From positions 1 to 6,765 of the forward strand of contig CABRZL010000102.1 in the NCBI GenBank assembly GCA_902475435.1: a DNA stretch of 6,765 nt, in the 5' to 3' direction. Shown here one piece after another: positions 1 through 5,874 of the stretch (within the stretch, counting starts at the first letter, position 1; every line of letters begins with the position of its first letter). Source of the DNA: an uncultured Eubacteriales bacterium (GTDB lineage: Bacteria; Bacillota; Clostridia; Oscillospirales; Oscillospiraceae). The translations under genes and the position numbers were made by a program. The notes under the pieces were generated by a model that had not been told where the DNA came from, did not search any database, and was given only the letters and a program-made list of their open reading frames with translations.

Positions 1-1
1 T

Positions 2-202
2 GCGGCACTCCGGGATGCAGAGGTACTTATTTTTGATGAGCCTACAAGCGGCTTGGACTACAAAAACATGGAGAGCGTTGCAGGGATTTTAAGTGCGCTG
101 TCCAAAAGAGGGAAAGCCATCCTGGTGATTTCCCATGACAATGAACTACTGATGAAGATTTGTTCCCGTGTCATTCGCGTGGATGAAAGGACTTCATCTT
201 AG
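2..202 (+). CDS. ECF-type ABC transporter ATP-binding protein, C-terminal end (partial)
   Basis: Open from the left edge in frame 2, giving 66 residues before a TAG at 200-202. What is visible is the end of an ABC nucleotide-binding domain: Walker B with its catalytic Glu (VLIFDEP), the D-loop SGLD, and the H-loop ISHD about 33 residues later. Walker A, the Q-loop and the signature motif lie outside the window. The protein ends only about 20 residues after the H-loop, as in compact ATPases of energy-coupling factor (ECF) transporters, and the next gene 32 bp downstream is an ECF S component. This supports an EcfA-type role: hydrolysing ATP on the cytoplasmic face to power the S component through a membrane EcfT protein, which is presumably encoded upstream. 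Assignment to ABC ATPases is firm; the ECF subtype is inferred from context. Confidence 0.85.
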   Translation, partial: AALRDAEVLIFDEPTSGLDYKNMESVAGILSALSKRGKAILVISHDNELLMKICSRVIRVDERTSS

Positions 203-234
203 TTATATACAAATAATAGAAAGGGGCTATCTGT

Positions 235-852
235 ATGAGTGAACAAGCAAAACCTGTCGGGGCATCCGACAAAATGAAGGCAAAGGACTTTATCACGCTG
301 GGCATTTTTACGGTGTTATTCTTTGCTGTGGTAATGGTGTGCATCTTTGCCTCCGCAGCTACCGTGGTGACTTTCGCTTTTGGGAGCGCCATTGCTGCAA
401 TTCCCGGAGGCATTATCTATATGCTGATGCGCGCTAAAGTGCCAAAGGCTGGGAGCGTTCTCTTGAGCGGTGTGGTGATTGGCCTGATTGAGTTTCTAAT
501 TGGCGCAGGATGGGCGGTTGCCGTTGGCTTTATTGCCGGTGCCGTAATTGCGGAGTTGCTGGCCCGCGCCGGCCACTACAAGAACTTCTGGCTGAATACC
601 ATTGGCTATTCCGTCTATATGATGTTCTTTGCACTGGGCGCCTATCTCCCTATGGTCATTATGACCGGCTATGTGGATGATATGTCCACCTCTAACGGCG
701 TGAGTGCCGAGTATCTGACGGAGCTGCATAGCTTTATGAATGGAACAATGGTAGTCATCATTGCTGTTGTGACCTTCGTTGCAGGCATCATCGGCGCTTT
801 GATTGCAAAAGGCGTGTTCAAAAAGCATTTCCAGAAGGCAGGCATTGTCTAA
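235..852 (+). CDS. MptD/Trep_Strep-family ECF transporter S component
   Basis: A 205-residue, highly hydrophobic protein with a short charged N-terminus and no signal peptide. Membrane segments are visible at about residues 19-45, 48-66, 73-110 (probably two), 119-143 and 171-193, with a Lys-rich C-terminus (KGVFKKHFQK) on the presumed cytoplasmic side. Length, topology and the AAIPGGIIYML region fit the Trep_Strep/MptD family of putative ECF substrate-binding components. S components bind a small ligand in the membrane and are driven by an EcfT/EcfA module; the ATPase end lies immediately upstream. The ATG at 235 is preceded by AAAGGGG (about 220-226). The ligand cannot be read from sequence. 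The adjacent siderophore-type ABC pair and the DtxR-like regulator suggest a metal chelate or a related cofactor, which is inference. Confidence 0.86.
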   Translation: MSEQAKPVGASDKMKAKDFITLGIFTVLFFAVVMVCIFASAATVVTFAFGSAIAAIPGGIIYMLMRAKVPKAGSVLLSGVVIGLIEFLIGAGWAVAVGFIAGAVIAELLARAGHYKNFWLNTIGYSVYMMFFALGAYLPMVIMTGYVDDMSTSNGVSAEYLTELHSFMNGTMVVIIAVVTFVAGIIGALIAKGVFKKHFQKAGIV

Positions 853-860
853 GGACGATA

Positions 861-872
861 TAGTTGCAACTA
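861..872. promoter_or_regulatory. Candidate operator palindrome TAGTTGCAACTA
   Basis: A perfect 12-bp palindrome lies 9 bp after the S-component stop and 140 bp before the first ABC gene. Its 8-bp core GTTGCAAC recurs at 4653-4660, upstream of the DtxR-like regulator gene, and I found it nowhere else between genes in the window. Dyad sites with TTAG-like ends are typical of DtxR-family repressors, so this may be the site bound by the 4735-5109 product. Binding is inferred, not shown. Confidence 0.45.
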
Positions 873-952
873 ACTCTCTGGTATCTTTGGGCTATTTTGG
901 GCACCGGAACAGAGGTATGGAGTAGCAGGCAATTTCAAAGATTGATAAAATG

Positions 953-995
953 AATGGCGAGGTTAGAAGTTGCTAACCTCGCCATTTTCACTTTT
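953..995 (+). terminator. Terminator or attenuator hairpin before the ABC pair
   Basis: Bases 953-966 (AATGGCGAGGTTAG) are the exact reverse complement of 973-986, giving an uninterrupted 14-bp stem with a 6-base loop, followed by TTTTCACTTTT. This has the form of an intrinsic terminator. It ends just before the AAGGAGGG ribosome binding site (996-1003) of the next gene. It could end the upstream ECF transcript, so that the ABC pair needs its own promoter, or act as an attenuator on read-through. Confidence 0.75.
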
Positions 996-1011
996 AAGGA
1001 GGGTTCATGCT

Positions 1012-2826
1012 ATGTCAAACGCAAAGTCGAAACAGGCAAAACCAAAGACGGGTTTGGCACGATGCATGGAATTGGCTTCTGACAGAAAGGGCCTTGTATT
1101 CTTAGCTGCGGTTCTTTCGTCACTGGCGGCCATTGCTTCGTTCATTCCGTACATAGCGGTCTATTTTATGATCCGCTCAATTATCGGTGTTTTTCCGAAC
1201 CTTGACCAGTTAGATATGGGAATGGTCATGAATTATGGCTGGCTGGCGCTCGCCGGGATTATGGCGAATATCCTGTTGTATTTTCTGGCTATTTTCAGTT
1301 CCCACATGGCTGCGTTCGGCACACTGTACGAGCTGAAGGTCTTGTTCGCTGACCATATCACTAAAATTCCGTTGGGCTATCATTTGACCATCGGCAGCGG
1401 GCGTCTGCGTAAAATCATGGATGAGAATATCGAGAGTGTGGAAGGGTTCATTGCCCATCAGTTCCCGGATTTTGTGGCGTCCGTCACGGCTCCTATAGTC
1501 ATGGTCATCATCTTGCTGGCTGTTGACTGGCGGTTCGGTCTTGCCTCTCTGGTCGGTATCGTTCTGGCGTTTGTTGCGGAGTTTATTGGCTTTGGCAGCG
1601 GCGAGATGAAAGAGAATATGGGCAAGTATCAAAAAGCCTTGGAGGAAATGAACAATGCTTCTGTGGAGTATGTTCGTGGAATGTCGGTTGTAAAGGCGTT
1701 CAACCAGACGGCATCCTCTTTCAAAAAGCTCAAAGAAGCGATTACTGGATATACAGAGTGGGTCCTGAAATTTTCCCTGGGCTGGCAGAACTGTATGCCC
1801 GCCTTCACCACAATCATCAATAATGTTTATCTGATCCTTGTACCCGTCGGAATTTTAATCGGCTCCAGGGCGGATGATTTTGCTGGGTTTGCCATGACCT
1901 TCATTTTCTATCTGCTCTTTGTACCCGCAATTTCCGGCGTGTTGAACAAGATCATGTATATCTCCGAGTCGTTCATGCAGATTGATGGAAATGTGGCTCG
2001 AATGGATGAAATTCTGAACATCCCTGAAATGCCGGAAACGAACCATCCCAAGAAACCCGCCAATGATGATGTTGCTTTCAAGGATGTCAGCTTTTCCTAC
2101 ACGGGAGATACACACGAAATGGCGCTGGAGGATGTTTCTTTCGTTGTGAGGCAGGGACAAATCACGGCTATTGTTGGCCCGTCCGGTGGTGGCAAGAGTA
2201 CGATTGCCAATCTAATTTCCCGGTTTTGGGATGTATCTTCCGGCAGCATTACCATCGGCGGTGTAGATGTGCGCGATATGGCGGAGGATGACCTGATGCG
2301 CCATGTCAGCTTTGTGTTCCAGGACATTTTCCTGTTCAAGCAGAGCATCTTGGATAATATCCGTATGGGCAACCCTTCGGCCAGTGAGGAACAAGTGATT
2401 GCGGCAGCGAAAGCGGCGCAATGCCACGAGTTCATCTCCAAACTGCCCAACGGGTATCACACGGTGGTCGGCTCCAAAGGCATCCATCTCTCTGGCGGCG
2501 AGCGCCAGCGGATTGCCATTGCGCGGGCCATTATCAAAGACTCGCCTATCATCGTACTGGATGAGGCAACGGCGTTCAGCGACCCGGAGAATGAATACCT
2601 GATCCAGAAAGCATTTGAAAAGCTGATGCAGGGTAAGACAGTTATCATCATCGCACACCGCCTCTCCACGATCCGCAATGCAGATAAGATCATCGTCATG
2701 GAGAAAGGTCACCTGGTCGAAGAAGGAAAACATGACGATCTGGTGGCCGCGGGCGGACGTTATGCACAAATGTGGAACCACTATACAGAAGCGATTGGCT
2801 GGAAAATCAGCGGAAAGGCGGTGTAA
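1012..2826 (+). CDS. ABC transporter half-protein, fused membrane and ATPase domains (IrtA/YbtP-like)
   Basis: A 604-residue half-transporter with the type IV (exporter) fold. Six membrane segments lie at about residues 28-54, 75-97, 155-171, 176-196, 265-284 and 292-311, followed by a complete nucleotide-binding domain: Walker A GPSGGGKST (389-397), Q-loop Gln437, signature LSGGE (493-497), Walker B ending Asp517-Glu518, and H-loop His549. All catalytic residues are present. The D-loop reads AFSD rather than the usual SALD/SLD; from memory, similar AF-D loops occur in siderophore-importing half-transporters such as IrtA and YbtP. The ATG at 1012 was chosen because AAGGAGGG sits 8 bp before it; the in-frame TTG at 970 lies in the loop of the hairpin and has no binding site. 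It most likely pairs with the next gene, only 2 bp away, as a heterodimer. Import of a metal chelate is inferred from context; drug or peptide export is the alternative. Confidence 0.92.
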   Translation: MSNAKSKQAKPKTGLARCMELASDRKGLVFLAAVLSSLAAIASFIPYIAVYFMIRSIIGVFPNLDQLDMGMVMNYGWLALAGIMANILLYFLAIFSSHMAAFGTLYELKVLFADHITKIPLGYHLTIGSGRLRKIMDENIESVEGFIAHQFPDFVASVTAPIVMVIILLAVDWRFGLASLVGIVLAFVAEFIGFGSGEMKENMGKYQKALEEMNNASVEYVRGMSVVKAFNQTASSFKKLKEAITGYTEWVLKFSLGWQNCMPAFTTIINNVYLILVPVGILIGSRADDFAGFAMTFIFYLLFVPAISGVLNKIMYISESFMQIDGNVARMDEILNIPEMPETNHPKKPANDDVAFKDVSFSYTGDTHEMALEDVSFVVRQGQITAIVGPSGGGKSTIANLISRFWDVSSGSITIGGVDVRDMAEDDLMRHVSFVFQDIFLFKQSILDNIRMGNPSASEEQVIAAAKAAQCHEFISKLPNGYHTVVGSKGIHLSGGERQRIAIARAIIKDSPIIVLDEATAFSDPENEYLIQKAFEKLMQGKTVIIIAHRLSTIRNADKIIVMEKGHLVEEGKHDDLVAAGGRYAQMWNHYTEAIGWKISGKAV

Positions 2827-2828
2827 CT

Positions 2829-4565
2829 ATGAGCAGATTACAAAAAGCTCTCTTTTTGTCAGACAAGGGATACGCAGATCTGAAAAAAGCAATCTTCGCC
2901 TGCACATTGACGAACCTGGCTATGCTTCTGCCGTTCTGTGTAACTGTTATGATCTTCAGTGAAGTTCTGACACCCTTTGTCAGTGGCGGCTCCATTCAGT
3001 GGAACCATATCTGGATGCTGTGGGGCGCAGGTATTGTTTCGGCCATCCTGGTATTCCTGGCCGCCAAAAACGATTACCGCAAAACCTATATTGCCTCGTA
3101 TAAGGAGTCAAACACGACCCGGCTGCGGATTGCGGAGCATCTTCGGAAACTCCCTATGAATTTCTTTAACACCAAGGACCTTTCCGAACTGACCACGAAT
3201 ATGATGGCAGATTGCAGCAGCATGGAGTCCCTGCTCAGCAGCACGATCCCTCCGCTGATTGCAAACGGCATCACGGTGACCCTGACCTGCATCCTGCTGG
3301 CCTTCTTTGACTGGCGGCTTGCTCTGTGCGTATTCATCACGGTTCCGATTGCCTTCCTCATTATCTGGCTCAGCCGGAACCATCAAAAGAAACTCTTTGA
3401 AAAGCAGGTTGACGCAAAACTGGCTGCCTCCGACCAGGTACAGGAATACTTGGAAGGCATGAAGATCATCAAGTCCTGCGGGCTGTCCGGCTCTCATTTC
3501 AGCGCGTTGGATAAATCTCTACTGGCGATGAAAAAGATCGCCATCAAGGTAGAAATGGCTGTCGGCGTGTTTATGTCCAGCGCCAGCATGATTTTGCAGG
3601 CAGGTATTGGCATTACAATCTTTGTCGGCGCTATCCTCCTGACCAGTGGACAAATTGAACTGCTGCCTTTGCTCATGTTCCTGCTGATGGTCACGCGGAT
3701 TTATGGCCCTATTTTGGCAATCCTGGCGAATTTGTCCTCGCTACTGAATTTGAATGTAGTTACAAGTCGTATGCGTACCCTGCTCACCACTCCTGCAATG
3801 GACGGTGACGGGAAAACGGTCCCGAACTGCGATATTGAACTTTCCCATGTGACTTTTGCCTACAATCAGGAAGATGTCATCAAAGATGTTTCCTGCAAAA
3901 TCCCCCAAGGGAGCGTGACTGCCCTCGTTGGGCCGTCCGGTTCCGGTAAAAGCACGATTTCCAAACTGATTGCCCGCTTTTGGGATGTTCAGAAGGGCAA
4001 GATCACCGTGGGCGGCAAAGACATCAAGAGTATGGAGCCGGAAAGCCTCATGTCTTATATGTCCTTCGTGTTCCAGGATGTGACCCTGTTCAATGATACG
4101 GTTATGAATAATATCCGTCTTGGCAATCCAAACGCAACAGACGATCAGGTAATTGCTGCTGCCAAAGCCGCCTATTGTGATGAATTTGTCCGGGAGATGC
4201 CGGACGGGTATCAGACGGTTCTCGGTGAAAACGGCAGCACCCTTTCCGGCGGTGAGCGTCAGCGTATCTCCATCGCCCGCGCCTTGCTGAAAAACGCTCC
4301 CATTATTCTGCTTGACGAGGCAACAGCATCCCTTGACCCGGAGAATGAAGTCCTGGTTCAAAAGGCGATTGCCAAACTGGTGGAAGGCAAGACGGTTATT
4401 ATGATCGCCCACCGCCTCCGTACAGTTGTGGATGCGGACCAGATCCTCGTTCTTGACAGTGGACGGTTGGTAGAGCATGGGACCCACGATGAGCTAATGA
4501 AGAAGAACGGTCTGTATCATAAGCTGTTCCATATTCAGCAGGAGAGCCTTGGCTGGGCTGTGTAA
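2829..4565 (+). CDS. ABC transporter half-protein, partner subunit (IrtB/YbtQ-like)
   Basis: A 578-residue half-transporter of the same architecture as its neighbour. Membrane segments lie at about residues 21-46, 60-79, 139-159, 163-181, 246-271 and 279-300. The ATPase domain has Walker A GPSGSGKST (368-376), Q-loop Gln416, signature LSGGE (472-476), Walker B Asp496-Glu497, a canonical D-loop ASLD (500-503) and H-loop His528. The ATG at 2829 lies 2 bp after the upstream stop, so the pair is almost certainly translationally coupled and made in equal amounts. An in-frame ATG at 2772 would overlap the upstream gene by 55 bp and add residues not expected in the family. Both partners end in a similar short tail (AIGWKI and SLGWAV). 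Both ATP sites look active, unlike many heterodimeric exporters that have one degenerate site. Uptake of a metallophore is an inference from the regulator and ECF neighbours. Confidence 0.92.
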   Translation: MSRLQKALFLSDKGYADLKKAIFACTLTNLAMLLPFCVTVMIFSEVLTPFVSGGSIQWNHIWMLWGAGIVSAILVFLAAKNDYRKTYIASYKESNTTRLRIAEHLRKLPMNFFNTKDLSELTTNMMADCSSMESLLSSTIPPLIANGITVTLTCILLAFFDWRLALCVFITVPIAFLIIWLSRNHQKKLFEKQVDAKLAASDQVQEYLEGMKIIKSCGLSGSHFSALDKSLLAMKKIAIKVEMAVGVFMSSASMILQAGIGITIFVGAILLTSGQIELLPLLMFLLMVTRIYGPILAILANLSSLLNLNVVTSRMRTLLTTPAMDGDGKTVPNCDIELSHVTFAYNQEDVIKDVSCKIPQGSVTALVGPSGSGKSTISKLIARFWDVQKGKITVGGKDIKSMEPESLMSYMSFVFQDVTLFNDTVMNNIRLGNPNATDDQVIAAAKAAYCDEFVREMPDGYQTVLGENGSTLSGGERQRISIARALLKNAPIILLDEATASLDPENEVLVQKAIAKLVEGKTVIMIAHRLRTVVDADQILVLDSGRLVEHGTHDELMKKNGLYHKLFHIQQESLGWAV

Positions 4566-4589
4566 ATCGGAACTGAAGGAGGGGCATAG

Positions 4590-4643
4590 TTGAACGGAGT
4601 AGAAATGCTTTTATTTGCAGTTGTTATTTGGCTGGGTTCTTAG
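4590..4643 (+). CDS. Possible 17-residue hydrophobic peptide or gene remnant
   Basis: A TTG start at 4590 follows a strong ribosome binding site (AAGGAGGGG, about 4576-4584) with 5-bp spacing, and opens a frame of 17 codons ending at TAG 4641. The product, MNGVEMLLFAVVIWLGS, looks like the beginning of a membrane segment. A binding site this good, 24 bp after the ABC pair, implies a gene starts or once started here. It may be a decayed or deleted membrane-protein gene or a genuine mini-protein. I do not recognise a family. Confidence 0.3.
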   Translation: MNGVEMLLFAVVIWLGS

Positions 4644-4652
4644 AAATTATTC

Positions 4653-4660
4653 GTTGCAAC
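4653..4660. promoter_or_regulatory. Second copy of the GTTGCAAC palindrome
   Basis: The 8-bp palindrome GTTGCAAC lies 74 bp before the start of the DtxR-like regulator, next to an AT-rich stretch (TAGAAATTAT, 4641-4650) that could serve as a -10 region. It matches the core of the 861-872 palindrome. This position fits autoregulation of the repressor gene. It lacks the extended TA/TA arms of the first copy, so it would be a weaker or differently bounded site. Confidence 0.4.
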
Positions 4661-4679
4661 CACGATTTTGAAACAGCAC

Positions 4680-4718
4680 AGAGAAGCATCCAGATAATGG
4701 ATAAGTTTATGCTTCTTT
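4680..4718 (+). other. Hairpin in the presumed 5' leader of the regulator gene
   Basis: AGAAGCAT (4682-4689) pairs perfectly with ATGCTTCT (4709-4716). A G-T wobble and an A-T pair extend the stem to 10 pairs around a 19-base loop. It ends 16 bp before the TTG start of the regulator gene. It could be a weak terminator for the ABC transcript (the tail has only three T) or a leader structure. The purpose is unknown. Confidence 0.35.
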
Positions 4719-4734
4719 AGATTGGGGGAAAACC

Positions 4735-5109
4735 TTGAAACTCCGAGCGTCGGGAGAAGATTACCTGGAGGCTATCCTTGTTCTCCAAAGGCAAAAGGGC
4801 ATGGTGCGCTCCGTGGATGTCGCCCGGCACCTGGAGGTGTCAAAGCCCAGTGTGAGCCATGCCGTGACCACTCTAAAAGAAGGTGGGTTCCTTACAATGG
4901 ATGATGATTTCTTTCTTCATCTGACTGACTTGGGGCGGGAGGTAGCCGAGCAGACCTATGAGAAGCACCGCTTTTTCACGGATTTGCTCACCGAAGCCGG
5001 CGTTGATCCGGCGTCGGCGGAGCGGGACGCCTGCCGGATGGAGCATGTCATCAGCCAAAAGTCCTTCGAGCATCTACGGGATGCCTACAACTCACATAAA
5101 GAAGATTGA
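4735..5109 (+). CDS. DtxR/MntR-family metal-dependent transcriptional repressor
   Basis: A 124-residue cytoplasmic DNA-binding protein. Residues 1-65 form the N-terminal winged helix-turn-helix (recognition region around VSKPSVSHAVTTLKEGGFL), and residues 66-120 the dimerisation and metal-binding domain. Aligned by eye, Asp9, Glu12, His78, Cys100, Glu103 and His104 fall on metal ligand positions of the family. The SH3-like third domain of DtxR/IdeR is absent, so the layout is like MntR but shorter than its roughly 142 residues. The TTG at 4735 follows GGGGGAA (4724-4730); starting here keeps the metal-binding GEDYLE segment, which any later start would remove. Family members repress metal uptake genes when loaded with Fe(II) or Mn(II), so the upstream transporter genes are the natural targets. 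Which metal it senses is not settled. Confidence 0.9.
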   Translation: MKLRASGEDYLEAILVLQRQKGMVRSVDVARHLEVSKPSVSHAVTTLKEGGFLTMDDDFFLHLTDLGREVAEQTYEKHRFFTDLLTEAGVDPASAERDACRMEHVISQKSFEHLRDAYNSHKED

Positions 5110-5138
5110 TTTGCCCGCATGACGATGGGGTAAAACAG

Positions 5139-5182
5139 TAACGCGGCCGGGCACATCGAACCCGACCGCGTTATTCGTCTTT
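5139..5182. terminator. Bidirectional terminator between convergent genes
   Basis: TAACGCGG (5139-5146) pairs with CCGCGTTA (5166-5173). Inside it, CGGG (5148-5151) pairs with CCCG (5161-5164) across one mismatch, around a 9-base loop. On the + strand it is followed by TTCGTCTTTTT; on the - strand the complement continues as CTGTTTTACC. It therefore suits both the metal regulator (+) and the XRE gene (-), whose stop codon lies within the stem. Confidence 0.75.
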
Positions 5183-5500
5183 TTGGAAGGTCTCCGCCTG
5201 TTTGCAGAGAGCGATATACTTCTGGATCTCCACCTCACTTTTCCCGGCGAAGAAATCAACGACCGTTTTTGAGACGGTCCCGGTCACCATGTCGGGGAAG
5301 ATTGCAGCATCCAGGCTGATATTCAATTCTTTTGCCAGAAGCGCCACGGTTTCAAATTTGGGGTTGCTTTTACATTTCTCTATCTCAATGATCGTGCGGA
5401 CACTCATGTGGAGTCGTTCAGCTAACGCCTTCTGCGTCAAGTGCTGCCGTTTCCGCTCCGACCGCAGTTTCCACGCAAATAAATCAAGCGGATTGTTCAT
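5171..5500 (-). CDS. XRE-family helix-turn-helix regulator (Tn916 Orf9-like position)
   Basis: A 109-residue protein on the reverse strand. Residues about 8-65 form a Cro/C1-type helix-turn-helix: LTQKALAERL, then the recognition helix MSVRTIIEIEK, then the KSNPKFETVALLAKEL segment and ISLDAAIF. The acidic/polar tail (FFAGKSEVEIQKYIALCKQ) probably serves oligomerisation. The ATG (complement of 5498-5500) has AGAGGTGA (complement of 5507-5514) at 6-bp spacing. The gene points against the cargo and away from the sigma-factor gene. In Tn916 the similarly placed reverse-strand orf9 product is proposed to repress the orf7-orf8 pair that activates transfer. By analogy this protein may bind the inverted repeat upstream (5553-5572) and hold the element quiet. 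The family call is firm; the target is inferred. Confidence 0.88.
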   Translation of the reverse strand: MNNPLDLFAWKLRSERKRQHLTQKALAERLHMSVRTIIEIEKCKSNPKFETVALLAKELNISLDAAIFPDMVTGTVSKTVVDFFAGKSEVEIQKYIALCKQAETFQKDE

Positions 5501-5552
5501 TGCACATCACCTCTACTTCATTTTAGGATGTGCTACCGCTCACTTAAATAAC

Positions 5553-5572
5553 CATATAAATCATGTTATATG
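5553..5572. promoter_or_regulatory. AT-rich inverted repeat, candidate XRE operator/promoter
   Basis: CATATAA (5553-5559) and TTATATG (5566-5572) form a 7-bp inverted repeat around a 6-bp spacer, ATCATG. The spacer itself overlaps a second dyad (ATCAT 5560-5564 / ATGAT 5570-5574). It lies 52 bp upstream of the XRE start, on the side facing the sigma-factor gene, in the most AT-rich part of the region, where -10 elements on either strand would sit (TATAAC on the reverse strand, TATGAT on the forward). No good -35 box is evident. It could be a dyad operator for the XRE protein. Confidence 0.4.
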
Positions 5573-5606
5573 ATTCCTAACTCATATTTTGAGAGTAAAG
5601 GAAGAT

Positions 5607-5702
5607 ATGGATGAGAACAGCAGGGACAAGGAGGTTAAAATAAGGCGGGGTTCGCCACTCATGTGCCAGCCCTCCCCGCCATCTCGAAAAATATTCAAAT
5701 AA
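5607..5702 (+). CDS. Possible 31-residue ORF (orf10-like position), uncertain
   Basis: An ATG at 5607 preceded closely by AAAGGAAG (5597-5604) opens 31 codons to TAA 5700-5702. The product begins MDENSRDKEVKIRRG and is basic, with no recognisable domain. A second, very good ribosome binding site (AAGGAGG, 5628-5634) lies inside it but has no ATG, GTG or TTG at a usable distance, suggesting an eroded gene start. A small gene is expected at this place in Tn916-like elements, but coding is not proven. It may be a remnant or a translated leader. Confidence 0.25.
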   Translation: MDENSRDKEVKIRRGSPLMCQPSPPSRKIFK

Positions 5703-5709
5703 CGAAGTA

Positions 5710-5749
5710 GCGAGCCACGCTCATGGAAGTGAGCTATGGCACGCTTTTT
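5710..5749 (+). terminator. Intrinsic terminator or attenuator upstream of the sigma-factor gene
   Basis: GCG-A-GCCA-C-GCTCAT (5710-5724) folds back on GTGAGC-TA-TGGC-A-CGC (5729-5744), with three paired blocks of 3, 4 and 6 bp, small mismatches and a GGAA loop. TTTTT (5745-5749) follows directly. This is a plausible + strand intrinsic terminator after the tiny ORF. If transcription toward the sigma gene begins upstream of it, the hairpin would act as an attenuator. Confidence 0.6.
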
Positions 5750-5757
5750 ATATATCA

Positions 5758-5860
5758 GGGCTCACCCATGTTGTTCCCCGCTCTTTTGAGCGCCGGCGCC
5801 TGGGTGTGGGGTGCCGTTCCCCGCCCCGTTTCGCTCCGACCCACTGGCCTGAACGAAACG
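5758..5860 (+). other. GC-rich structured leader upstream of the sigma-factor gene
   Basis: This stretch has no convincing gene. CACCCA (5763-5768) can pair with TGGGTG (5801-5806), enclosing a small hairpin CGCTC-TTTT-GAGCG (5779-5792) and the palindrome GGCGCC (5795-5800). GTTCCCCGC occurs twice (5773-5781 and 5816-5824), so GGGG at 5808-5811 can pair with the CCCC of either copy, which allows alternative folds. It may be a regulatory 5' leader; no known riboswitch class is recognised. Confidence 0.35.
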
Positions 5861-5874
5861 AAAGGAGCTTATCT

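Noticed and set aside
970..1011. Upstream TTG start for the first ABC gene
   Set aside because: It sits in the loop of a 14-bp hairpin with no ribosome binding site, while the ATG at 1012 has AAGGAGGG at ideal spacing.
2212..2781. Reverse-strand open frame of 189 codons
   Set aside because: It is antisense to the conserved ATPase domain of the first ABC gene and resembles no family.
2772..2828. Upstream ATG start for the second ABC gene
   Set aside because: It would overlap the end of the first ABC gene by 55 bp. The ATG at 2829, just after the upstream stop, gives the expected N-terminus.
3741..4487. Reverse-strand open frame of 248 codons
   Set aside because: It lies wholly opposite the ATPase domain of the second ABC gene, and its product has no recognisable domain; it is an antisense shadow.
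5806..5874. ATG at 5806 as the start of the sigma-factor gene
   Set aside because: There is no good binding site before it and it lies in the GC-rich folded leader. The two later starts are far better supported.
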